This document shows, in pieces, positions 1-5,945 of a stretch of DNA of 6,742 bases; positions within the stretch are counted from its first letter, which is position 1; the number at the start of each line of letters is the position of its first letter. The DNA lies in contig JAAZHB010000154.1 in assembly GCA_012510935.1 (NCBI GenBank), positions 1 to 6,742 of the forward strand, written 5' to 3'. The position numbers were made by a program, and so were the translations under genes. The notes beneath the pieces were generated by a model. It was given only the letters and a program-made list of their open reading frames with translations, searched no databases and had not been told where the DNA came from. Origin of the DNA: Clostridiales bacterium. GTDB lineage: Bacteria > Bacillota_A > Clostridia > Peptostreptococcales > Anaerovoracaceae.

Positions 1-602
1 AGCCGTAGCGTTTCTTCTACATCATTCTCGATAATTCCTTTGCTCTCTAGCAAATATGCAATGGACTTATTTCTTGAACAATTCTTGAGTTCCGATTCAT
101 AAACCTCTTTATTCAAGTCAATATCAGAATCAACACACAGTTTTCTTGCAACGCTTCTCATCTCATAAAATGAAACCTCAGGTAGAAGCATGCTTGATAT
201 AGCAAGTGCGCCCGAATTTATAAGCGGATTATATGGTCTGCTATAATTCAAATCCAAATCGACGAGTGAGTTGAAGGCTTCGCCAGATGGCTCTGAACCA
301 ACCTTGTCAAAAACCTTATCGGTCCCAAATACTTCAAGCGCAACTGCAAGCGAGATTAACTTTGACACTGATTGAATTGTAAAACGCTCATCTGCATCTC
401 CACTAACAATCGGTTCGTCATCATCTAGTCTATAGATGCATATCCCCAATTTATTAGGATCAACCTTTCCAAGTTCCGGTATATATGTCGCAACCTCACC
501 GTTTGGAATAACCAGCTTTGCTTGTTCAACCGCATCGTCCAAGACTGCTTGCATCTTATTACGCGAAAGTAAGTGATATCTTGTATTAATATTTCTTAAC
601 AT
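1..602 (-). CDS. glsA: Glutaminase (GlsA family), N-terminal part, cut by window edge
   Basis: Glutaminases of this serine-dependent family hydrolyse L-glutamine to glutamate and ammonia in the cytoplasm. The reading frame starts at ATG 602-600 and stays open for about 200 codons to the window edge; family members are about 305-310 residues, so the last third is missing. Visible family motifs, in order, are a YIPELGKVDP segment (residues 40-49), GDADERFTIQSVSK (68-81) with the Ser78-x-x-Lys81 catalytic pair, EPSGEAFNS (104-112), PYNPLINSGAL (123-133) and RNKSIAYLL (177-185). The start is supported by AAGGAG about 4 nt upstream, placed just past the stop of the aldehyde dehydrogenase gene. The 16-nt gap and shared strand indicate one operon with that gene. 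The assignment rests on motif recognition and is strong; the physiological role (glutamate supply, acid resistance) cannot be told from here. Confidence 0.93.
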   Translation of the reverse strand, partial: MLRNINTRYHLLSRNKMQAVLDDAVEQAKLVIPNGEVATYIPELGKVDPNKLGICIYRLDDDEPIVSGDADERFTIQSVSKLISLAVALEVFGTDKVFDKVGSEPSGEAFNSLVDLDLNYSRPYNPLINSGALAISSMLLPEVSFYEMRSVARKLCVDSDIDLNKEVYESELKNCSRNKSIAYLLESKGIIENDVEETLR

Positions 603-618
603 AGCACTCCTTATTTAT

Positions 619-1998
619 CTATTTCATAAGCCACTTTACAACGCTCGTTTTTCTGCGGTTATATGGCTGGTATCTAATGGGAAGATCAATCCAGGTTTTC
701 TTATCCACGATACTCTTCAAATGAGAAAAACTGTCAAAACCGGTTTTCCCATGATACGATCCCATTCCGCTCTCAGAAACTCCACCGAACCCCATAGAAT
801 GTGTTGCAAGATGAATTATTGTGTCGTTAATGCAACCTCCACCAAACAGGCAATCTGTAGTAAAGGCTTCCGCCACCCACTTCTCTTCAGCGAAAACATA
901 GAAAGCCAATGGGTGTGGCTGTTTATTAATCGTTTCTATTGCCTCATCAACAGCATCATAAGTTAGAATTGGCAGAATTGGGCCAAAAATCTCTTCCGCC
1001 ATAACTGCATCTTCCCAGCTCACATCATCCATAACAGTAGGCTCAATCTGCATTGTATCGTTATTTAAAGCACCGCCAAATACGACTTTATCTGGGTCTA
1101 TTAATTTAGTAACCCTATCATAATGTTTCTTGGAAATAATCTTGCCATAAGCCTTGTTATCAAGAGGCTTCTCGCCATATTGCTTTACTATTTCAGCCTT
1201 AATTGCTTGAATAAGTTCGTCTTTGATTACCTTGTCGCAATAAACATAATCTGGCGCAACGCAAGTCTGCCCACAATTAAGGAATTTACCAAATACGATT
1301 CTTCTTGCCGCAAGCGGAATATTTGCTGACAAATCCACCACGCATGGGCTCTTTCCACCTAGTTCAAGAATCACAGGTGTCAAATTCTCGCTCGCCTTGT
1401 TCATTACATATTTGCCAACATTCTTTGAGCCAGTAAAGAAAATAATATCGAAATTCTCATCTAGCAAGCTCTGATTCTCTGCTCTGCCGCCTGTAACGAT
1501 TGCAATGTATTTCTCACTAAAGCAATTCTCAATAATCTTCGCAATAACCGCTGATGTCTTCGGCGAATATGCACTTGGCTTCACCATTGCGGTATTGCCT
1601 GCAGCGATGGAATCAATTAACGGGCTAAATGTAAGTAGCACCGGATAATTCCATGGGCTCATAATTAATGAACATCCCCTTGGTGAAGGCAGAATGTAAC
1701 TTTGAGATGCAAACTGAGCTATAGGGGTATGGACTCTTCTTTTGCGAGATAATCCTCTAATATTCCTAATCATGTACCCAAGCTCATCGTAGACCATTCC
1801 AATTTCAGTCATATAGCTTTCGTGCTCACTCTTACCTAAATCTTCTCTTAATGCCTCACACAGCTCAATTTCATTCCGTTTAATGGCACTTTTAAGTAGC
1901 TTCAGTGCACAAATTCTATATTCTACATTTTGAGTTAATCCACTTTGGAAGAAATCACCTTGCAGTTCCCTTATTCTGCTAATTTCAGCCTTGTCCAT
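619..1998 (-). CDS. NAD(P)-dependent aldehyde dehydrogenase (ALDH3-like)
   Basis: This 459-residue protein should oxidise an aldehyde to a carboxylic acid with NAD(P)+ in the cytoplasm. All core ALDH elements are visible: PWNYP (115-119) with the oxyanion-hole Asn117, Lys140 in the VKPS cofactor-binding segment, FTGSKNVG (188-195) for the dinucleotide site, catalytic base Glu212 in LELGGK, nucleophile Cys246 in NCGQTC, and EIFGP (336-340). The length, the short N-terminus and the C-terminal sequence after GFGGVSESGMG resemble class 3 and bacterial YwdH-type fatty or broad-specificity aldehyde dehydrogenases rather than the ~500-residue BetB type. The start ATG has an upstream GAAAGGCGG sequence. 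It is the first gene of a minus-strand unit with glsA, whose start lies 16 nt past this stop (TAG). The family call is secure. The substrate is unknown; linkage to glutaminase is only suggestive of nitrogen or amino-acid catabolism. Confidence 0.93.
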   Translation of the reverse strand: MDKAEISRIRELQGDFFQSGLTQNVEYRICALKLLKSAIKRNEIELCEALREDLGKSEHESYMTEIGMVYDELGYMIRNIRGLSRKRRVHTPIAQFASQSYILPSPRGCSLIMSPWNYPVLLTFSPLIDSIAAGNTAMVKPSAYSPKTSAVIAKIIENCFSEKYIAIVTGGRAENQSLLDENFDIIFFTGSKNVGKYVMNKASENLTPVILELGGKSPCVVDLSANIPLAARRIVFGKFLNCGQTCVAPDYVYCDKVIKDELIQAIKAEIVKQYGEKPLDNKAYGKIISKKHYDRVTKLIDPDKVVFGGALNNDTMQIEPTVMDDVSWEDAVMAEEIFGPILPILTYDAVDEAIETINKQPHPLAFYVFAEEKWVAEAFTTDCLFGGGCINDTIIHLATHSMGFGGVSESGMGSYHGKTGFDSFSHLKSIVDKKTWIDLPIRYQPYNRRKTSVVKWLMK

Positions 1999-2035
1999 TT
2001 AGCGACCGCCTTTCGCGTATGTAATTCTCTGTGTT

Positions 2036-2065
2036 ATAATAAAAAATATATTTTTTCGATTAGAA
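2036..2065 (-). promoter_or_regulatory. Candidate sigma-A promoter for the aldehyde dehydrogenase-glsA unit
   Basis: On the minus strand a TATTAT -10 box (plus positions 2036-2041, five of six consensus matches) lies 18 nt from a weak TTCTAA -35 box (2060-2065). Transcription would start near 2029, leaving a leader of about 30 nt before the ATG at 1998. The -35 match is poor, and AT-rich sequence gives many chance matches, so this is a candidate only. Confidence 0.35.
2041..2056. repeat. Perfect AT-only palindrome A6-TATA-T6
   Basis: Sixteen bases form a perfect palindrome consisting of six A, TATA and six T, in the spacer of the candidate minus-strand promoter between two divergent genes. 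With no G or C it would not form a stable RNA hairpin. It may act as flexible or curved DNA, or be a by-product of AT-rich composition. Confidence 0.5.
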
Positions 2066-2090
2066 TACGTTGCATGAGAAACTGTATTCT
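2062..2090. promoter_or_regulatory. Inverted repeat, possible operator between divergent genes
   Basis: AGAATAC (2062-2068) and GTATTCT (2084-2090) are perfect 7-bp inverted arms separated by 15 bp, so the arm centres lie 22 bp apart, about two helical turns. TTAGA (2060-2064) and TCTAA (2093-2097) add partial outer symmetry. The left arm overlaps the candidate -35 box of the aldehyde dehydrogenase gene, which fits a dimeric regulator site. No regulator gene is in the window, and a 7-bp dyad can arise by chance. Confidence 0.35.
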
Positions 2091-2175
2091 GCTCTAACTT
2101 ATACGCCAAAATAATCAGATTTTTTGTTTAAATACATCGTAATATTTTACTCTAATATATAGAAGAGGTCAACAA

Positions 2176-3264
2176 ATGGAGAATGAACTACATATAATCA
2201 ACAAACACAATAAACCTACTGTTAACCTAGGAATGTCAGGCGGTGTTGACTCCTCCGTCGCTGCAATTCTTTTGCAAAAAGCAGGCTATAATGTTAAAGG
2301 AATTACATTCGAGCTGTGTGGAAGTCATGAGTCGTCAAAGCAGTCACTTGCACTTGCATCAGAAGTCGCAAAGGATGTTGGTATTGAATGGAAATCTATT
2401 AATCTTAGAGACGAATTCGCGGTTAATGTTATGGACAATTTTGTAGAAGCCTATGAGAATGCATGCACCCCAAACCCATGTGTAATATGCAATAGAAAAA
2501 TCAAATTCAAGTATCTCATCCAGCCGTCTGCAGAGGATTGCAAAGAGCCTGACTACATCGCTACCGGACACTATGCCAAGATTGAATACTGCGAGAAGAC
2601 TGGTAGGTGGCTTCTCAAGAAAGCCGATAACCAGAATAAGGACCAGAGCTATTTTCTCTATTATCTGACACAAGATGTCTTGCAAAAATGCATCTTCCCT
2701 CTGTCTAGCTATTCAAAGGATGAAATCCGCGATATTGCAAGCAAGAATGGTCTTTCCATTGCTAATAAGAAAGATAGCCAAGATGTGTGTTTTGTCCCCG
2801 ATGGAGATTATGCCGCTTTTATTTCGGAATATGCTAATGCGCGAAAGGGTTTTGCTCCGGGCAACTTTGAAGACCTCGATGGTCATATTCTAGGTCAGCA
2901 TAAGGGACTGATTCATTACACTATTGGTCAAAGAAAAGGCCTCGGCCTTGCTCTGAAAGCACCTATGTATGTGCATTACCTTGATGTTGAGAGAAACGCC
3001 GTTGTGCTTGGCTCAGACCTTGATTTATTTAGTAACAAACTAATTGTAAAAGATTTCAATTGGGTATCTTGCGAGAAGCCTTCTGCTCCATTTAGAGCTA
3101 AGGCTAGAATCAGATACAGACACAAGGAAGCAGATTGCACTGTCTACCCTGACGAAATTGTAAAAATCATTTTTGATGCGCCGCAAAGAGCAATTACGCC
3201 TGGGCAATCTTGCGTTGTTTATCAAGATGACATTGTCTTGGGCGGTGGTATAATCGTGAAGTAA
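2176..3264 (+). CDS. mnmA: tRNA-specific 2-thiouridylase MnmA
   Basis: MnmA adenylates U34 of tRNA-Lys, -Glu and -Gln and replaces its 2-oxygen with sulfur supplied as persulfide, giving s2U34 in the cytoplasm. The 362-residue length matches the family (about 360-370). The ATP-binding PP-loop SGGVDSS is at residues 21-27. NPCVICNRKIKF (100-111) carries the first catalytic cysteine, Cys105, with Cys102 at the place where E. coli has Asp99. ATGHYAKI (129-136), KDQSYFLYYL (155-164), SQDVCFV (201-207) with the second catalytic cysteine Cys205, and HYTIGQRKGLG (247-257) follow. The C-terminal part forms the family's usual beta-barrel region. ATG 2176 is chosen because AGAGG (2164-2168) lies 7 nt upstream and no better start precedes the PP-loop, although the 20-residue lead-in is slightly long. 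No cysteine desulfurase gene is adjacent. No T-tailed terminator follows, so the downstream tRNA could be partly co-transcribed. Confidence 0.96.
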   Translation: MENELHIINKHNKPTVNLGMSGGVDSSVAAILLQKAGYNVKGITFELCGSHESSKQSLALASEVAKDVGIEWKSINLRDEFAVNVMDNFVEAYENACTPNPCVICNRKIKFKYLIQPSAEDCKEPDYIATGHYAKIEYCEKTGRWLLKKADNQNKDQSYFLYYLTQDVLQKCIFPLSSYSKDEIRDIASKNGLSIANKKDSQDVCFVPDGDYAAFISEYANARKGFAPGNFEDLDGHILGQHKGLIHYTIGQRKGLGLALKAPMYVHYLDVERNAVVLGSDLDLFSNKLIVKDFNWVSCEKPSAPFRAKARIRYRHKEADCTVYPDEIVKIIFDAPQRAITPGQSCVVYQDDIVLGGGIIVK

Positions 3265-3315
3265 AAATTCGGAGAATGCATAGAGAATGTTATTGCGCAT
3301 CGCTTAATATTCTCC

Positions 3316-3345
3316 TTGCATATCCTCAAGTAAATGTGTTAAACT
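3316..3345 (+). promoter_or_regulatory. Candidate promoter for the tRNA-Ser gene
   Basis: TTGCAT (3316-3321) and TAAACT (3340-3345) are separated by 18 bp, and TG at 3337-3338 gives an extended -10 element (TGn before the hexamer). Transcription would begin near 3352, about 8 nt before the mature tRNA 5' end. The spacing is right, but both hexamers are imperfect. Confidence 0.45.
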
Positions 3346-3359
3346 TTGAAAGTATTTGT

Positions 3360-3447
3360 GGAGGATTGACCGAGTGGCTAAGGAGCTTGATTGGAAATCA
3401 AGTAAGGCGTAACAGCCCCGTGGGTTCGAGTCCCATGTCCTCCGCCA
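3360..3447 (+). tRNA. tRNA-Ser, anticodon GGA, CCA encoded
   Basis: A complete class II tRNA can be folded. The acceptor arm pairs GGAGGAT (3360-3366) with GTCCTCC (3437-3443), followed by discriminator G and an encoded CCA (3445-3447). The anticodon stem CTTGA/TCAAG encloses the loop TTGGAAA, giving anticodon GGA at 3393-3395, which reads UCC and UCU. The long variable arm pairs GGC with GCC, diagnostic of serine or leucine tRNAs. The T arm is GTGGG-TTCGAGT-CCCAT. The G discriminator fits seryl-tRNA synthetase recognition. The gene sits 95 nt after mnmA and is followed at once by an intrinsic terminator. Confidence 0.97.
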
Positions 3448-3453
3448 TACATT

Positions 3454-3486
3454 AGGTTCTTGAGAGAAATCTCAAGAGCCTTTTTT
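3454..3486 (+). terminator. Strong intrinsic terminator after tRNA-Ser
   Basis: GGTTCTTGAGA (3455-3465) pairs with TCTCAAGAGCC (3470-3480) over 11 bp with a single G-T wobble. The loop is the stable tetraloop GAAA, and six T residues follow (3481-3486). It begins 7 nt after the encoded CCA, so it ends the tRNA transcript and any read-through from mnmA, isolating the fic gene downstream. Confidence 0.93.
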
Positions 3487-3562
3487 ATTTATTGAAACTA
3501 TAGCATTCATAAGATTTTACAAGTTAGTTCTAAAAGCGCAAAGCATTTAAAAAGTCCAAATA

Positions 3563-3590
3563 AATTTTGAATAGTAGTTTGAATTTTGAA
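3563..3590. repeat. Two direct copies of AATTTTGAA upstream of fic
   Basis: AATTTTGAA occurs at 3563-3571 and again at 3582-3590, start to start 19 bp, immediately upstream of the large inverted repeat before fic. They could be part of the same regulatory site or a chance product of AT-rich sequence. Confidence 0.35.
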
Positions 3591-3591
3591 G

Positions 3592-3627
3592 TTTCATTTA
3601 AAAAAATGCTTGTTTTTTTAAATGAAA
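3592..3627. promoter_or_regulatory. Perfect 15-bp inverted repeat, likely operator of fic
   Basis: The left arm TTTCATTTAAAAAAA (3592-3606) and right arm TTTTTTTAAATGAAA (3613-3627) are perfect reverse complements around the 6-nt centre TGCTTG. The right arm and centre cover the -35 box and spacer of the candidate fic promoter, so a bound protein would block transcription. A third copy of the half-element CATTTAAAAA lies at 3544-3553, 51 bp upstream of the left-arm copy. As RNA the stem is nearly all A-U, and it lies upstream of the predicted start site, which favours a DNA-level operator over a terminator or attenuator. The cognate protein is unproven; the wHTH-bearing Fic protein is an obvious candidate. 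Confidence 0.6.
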
Positions 3628-3638
3628 TAGCATAATAT
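3610..3638 (+). promoter_or_regulatory. Candidate promoter of fic (and corA)
   Basis: TTGTTT (3610-3615) and TAATAT (3633-3638) are separated by exactly 17 bp. Transcription would start near 3645, leaving about 23 nt of leader containing the ribosome binding site. The -35 box is within the centre and right arm of the inverted repeat at 3592-3627. No other promoter is clear before corA, so this one may serve both genes. Confidence 0.5.
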
Positions 3639-3653
3639 ATGAAATATATTAAA

Positions 3654-3662
3654 AAGGAGGTG
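3654..3662 (+). promoter_or_regulatory. Near-perfect Shine-Dalgarno that fixes a TTG start
   Basis: AAGGAGGTG pairs with the 16S rRNA 3' end over nine bases, and GGAGG ends 7 nt before TTG 3668. No in-frame ATG occurs until far into the coding region (Met133), so this site decides the non-ATG start of fic. Confidence 0.85.
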
Positions 3663-3667
3663 CAATT

Positions 3668-4885
3668 TTGAAAAGCAAAGATTATGTATTATTAAGAAGT
3701 CTATATTATAGCCATAAAGATGAGTACGAAGAGTTGTATAAGAAAAGATACAATTCAAGTAATTGCATTCATCTTAATTTTGAAATTGCAAATAATCCTG
3801 CTTTTTTTATTGAAACCCCTGAGCTAATTAAAAAGGTGGTAGAAATTACTAGGATTGATAAAGAGATCTCTCAATTATCACATGCACTTCCCGATATTGC
3901 ATTAAAACAATATGTTTACAAATGCCTGATTGATGAAATTGTTATTACCAACAACATTGAAGGTGTTCACAGTACAAGAAGAGAGATTGGTGAAATGCTT
4001 GATGACCTAGAAGGGAAAAGTGGAGCGCGATTCTATGGACTAGTAAATAAGTATAATACTTTGATGGCAGAAAACTATTTTACTATAACTAACAGTTCAG
4101 ATATTAGAACCCTTTACGATGATATGTTTCTTTCTGAAATCATTGAAGAAGACCCCAATGATGCACTTGATGGTGAAATTTTCCGAAAGAATCCTGTTGA
4201 TGTAGTAGACCCATCCCAAAGAGTCATTCATCACGGATTATTTCCAGAAAGTAAAATAATAAAAAACATGGATCAAGCTATTATCATTCTAAATGATTCA
4301 AGTATTGACCCTTTATTTAGAATATCAATATTCCATTATTTATTTGGATATATTCACCCATTCTATAATGGCAACGGTCGACTAAATAGGTTTATAAGCA
4401 GCTACTACCTTTCAAATATGCTTGAATCAATCATGGGATATCGCCTTTCCTATACGATTAAAGAAAATATCAACAAATACTATAAAAGTTTTAAGATAGT
4501 GAACGAAGAAATAAACAAAGCTGATATCACACCATTTATATCCACTTATCTTGACTTTATAAAAGAGGCTGAGATAAATCTACGCGATGGACTAATCGCA
4601 AAGGGCAAAAGTCTAGAAAGATTCTCAAGAAGCATTGAAAAGCTACCTAATGGACTTGATGAAAAATATAAGGACTTATATTTCATCTTATTACAAGCAT
4701 CATTATTCTCTGAAATAGGCATTTCAATAAGTAATTTGTTATATCATTTAAAGATTAGCAGGCCTACTTTGCAAAAGAGATTAAAGTATATCGATGATAA
4801 CAATCTATTAACTACGGAAAAACGCGGACCAAATAAATTCTATCAATTAAATTTAAAAGAATTAGAAGATTTAAGCAAATTCTAA
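3668..4885 (+). CDS. fic: Fic-domain protein with inhibitory helix motif and C-terminal winged helix
   Basis: Fic enzymes usually transfer AMP from ATP to Ser, Thr or Tyr of target proteins. This 405-residue cytoplasmic protein has the Fic motif HPFYNGNGRLNR at residues 230-241, with catalytic His230, the anion-binding GNGR and Arg241. Position 234, normally the Mg2+-binding Asp or Glu, is Asn (codon AAT 4367-4369). TNNIEG (94-99) fits the inhibitory motif (S/T)xxxE(G/N), with Glu98 as predicted brake, placing it among N-terminally self-inhibited Fic proteins. FRKNPVDVVD...IHHG (172-190) is the probable target-binding flap. Residues about 335-395 look like a winged helix (ISISNLLYHLKISRPTLQKRLKYI, then a basic wing), suggesting DNA binding. 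The start is TTG, supported by the Shine-Dalgarno sequence at 3654. Base composition is about 31% G+C by hand count, well below mnmA. A dyad overlaps its promoter, and corA follows after 24 nt. The target is unknown, and activity is uncertain because of Asn234. Confidence 0.92.
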   Translation: MKSKDYVLLRSLYYSHKDEYEELYKKRYNSSNCIHLNFEIANNPAFFIETPELIKKVVEITRIDKEISQLSHALPDIALKQYVYKCLIDEIVITNNIEGVHSTRREIGEMLDDLEGKSGARFYGLVNKYNTLMAENYFTITNSSDIRTLYDDMFLSEIIEEDPNDALDGEIFRKNPVDVVDPSQRVIHHGLFPESKIIKNMDQAIIILNDSSIDPLFRISIFHYLFGYIHPFYNGNGRLNRFISSYYLSNMLESIMGYRLSYTIKENINKYYKSFKIVNEEINKADITPFISTYLDFIKEAEINLRDGLIAKGKSLERFSRSIEKLPNGLDEKYKDLYFILLQASLFSEIGISISNLLYHLKISRPTLQKRLKYIDDNNLLTTEKRGPNKFYQLNLKELEDLSKF

Positions 4886-4909
4886 ATACACGAGGAAGGA
4901 GCTAAACTC

Positions 4910-5845
4910 ATGTTATATCAATACAACGATAAATTCATACCTGTTACAACGGAGCAAGTGAATCCAAGCCTTCCGCTGGTTGGGTATATTACTTTGGAAG
5001 AATTGCCTAGTCTTGGTAAATTCTTTGATTTTGACGATACAACAATGTCCCTATGCAAGCCAACCGACAGGCCTCTGCGTTCGATTATAGAGACTCACGA
5101 TGATTATACTTTTGGACTAATAGATGTAATCGGAGATTGTGATGATGAGATAGACTGGATTGCTGTTTTTGCAAAAAAGAATGTATTTCTTCTTGTGGAC
5201 ATCAAGGATGCTGACGGTTCTACAAGAGCCGTTGCACAAGAAGCCTTTAAATCCATTGAGACGTCAAACCAAGCACCTGAAAAGTTTATTTCGATTTTTT
5301 TCGAGAAACTTATTTACAACGATGTCTTCATTCTTAGCAATATTCGGGATCAGATAATGGAACTCGAAGACACCCTCGTGGAAGGAAAAGTTGAGAAGGA
5401 TTTTAATATCACTGTTTTTAAACTAAAAAAGCATCTGCAAAGACTGATTAATTACTACGACCACTGCCTCGATTTTCTCGAAGCGCTTCAAGAAAATGAT
5501 AATGATATTTTAGAAGTAGAAAACCGTCGATTACCAATTAATAATATTGTTCATCGAGTTGAAAGATTGCGCGAAGATACGATACTAATTAAGACTAATA
5601 TTGAACACATTCAGTCCGCATATTTCTCATACCTCGATCTTCAGCTTAATAAGTCGATGCGATTTCTTACTTTACTAACCGCAATCTTCTTCCCACTTAC
5701 AATTATCGTGGGATGGTATGGTATGAACTTCCGCTCAATGCCAGAGTTTGATTGGCAGTATGGATACCTTTATGTAATATTGCTTTCTTTAGTTGTTGTT
5801 ATCGGGCTCATCATTATTGGCAAATTTAAGAATTGGTTTAAGTAA
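4910..5845 (+). CDS. corA: CorA-family divalent cation (Mg2+) channel
   Basis: CorA proteins are homopentameric inner-membrane channels that import Mg2+ (some also Co2+ or Ni2+). The 311-residue length fits the family (about 315). Residues 1-245 form the cytoplasmic alpha/beta and long-helix funnel, rich in acidic residues. TM1 spans about 252-270 and ends in the signature YGMNF (270-274), with GMN at 271-273 forming the selectivity filter, followed by the SMPE loop (276-279). TM2 spans about 284-304 and ends in a short basic tail (KFKNWFK), as expected for an inside C-terminus. The start ATG has AGGAAGGAG (4893-4901) 8 nt upstream. It begins 24 nt after fic with no terminator between, so co-transcription is likely. 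By hand count G+C is about 37%, closer to the surroundings than fic. The family is certain; the ion transported in vivo is inferred. Confidence 0.95.
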   Translation: MLYQYNDKFIPVTTEQVNPSLPLVGYITLEELPSLGKFFDFDDTTMSLCKPTDRPLRSIIETHDDYTFGLIDVIGDCDDEIDWIAVFAKKNVFLLVDIKDADGSTRAVAQEAFKSIETSNQAPEKFISIFFEKLIYNDVFILSNIRDQIMELEDTLVEGKVEKDFNITVFKLKKHLQRLINYYDHCLDFLEALQENDNDILEVENRRLPINNIVHRVERLREDTILIKTNIEHIQSAYFSYLDLQLNKSMRFLTLLTAIFFPLTIIVGWYGMNFRSMPEFDWQYGYLYVILLSLVVVIGLIIIGKFKNWFK

Positions 5846-5905
5846 CTATTCTCATCTCAGGCATAGATAAGCTGACAATACTATCAGGAATACTTCATTA
5901 AAATC

Positions 5906-5943
5906 GCCTGCCTTAGATTATCAATTTCTAAGACAGGCTTTCT
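5906..5943. terminator. Hairpin terminator shared by convergent corA and nuclease genes
   Basis: GCCTGCCTTAGA (5906-5917) pairs with TCTAAGACAGGC (5927-5938) over 12 bp with one C-A mismatch, around a 9-nt loop. On the plus strand TTTCTC follows; on the minus strand GATTTTA follows. It lies 60 nt after the corA stop and 8 nt past the nuclease stop, so it can serve both directions, although neither T tail is long. Confidence 0.75.
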
Positions 5944-5945
5944 CA

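Noticed and set aside
721..1329. Plus-strand open frames of 81 and 68 codons (721-966 and 1123-1329)
   Set aside because: Both are antisense to the aldehyde dehydrogenase gene and low in complexity; they are shadows.
2124..2158. Promoter for mnmA from TTGTTT (2124-2129) and TAATAT (2153-2158)
   Set aside because: The spacer would be 23 bp, far from 17; other AT-rich hexamers nearby do not pair with a -35 box at acceptable spacing.
2359..2685. 108-codon minus-strand open frame inside mnmA
   Set aside because: It lies fully within the conserved mnmA coding region, opposite strand, with no recognisable motif.
3271..3315. Inverted repeat GGAGAAT/ATTCTCC after mnmA as a terminator
   Set aside because: The 7-bp stem has a 31-nt loop and no T tract follows; it also overlaps the start of the tRNA promoter region.
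3418..3447. tRNA-Ser 3' end as an attachment site of an integrated element
   Set aside because: I searched by eye for a second copy of the T-arm/acceptor sequence downstream and saw none; no integrase is present in the window.
3592..3627. The large dyad before fic as an intrinsic terminator
   Set aside because: The stem is almost entirely A-T, the T run is inside the right arm rather than after it, and a strong GC-containing terminator already ends the upstream transcript at 3454-3486.
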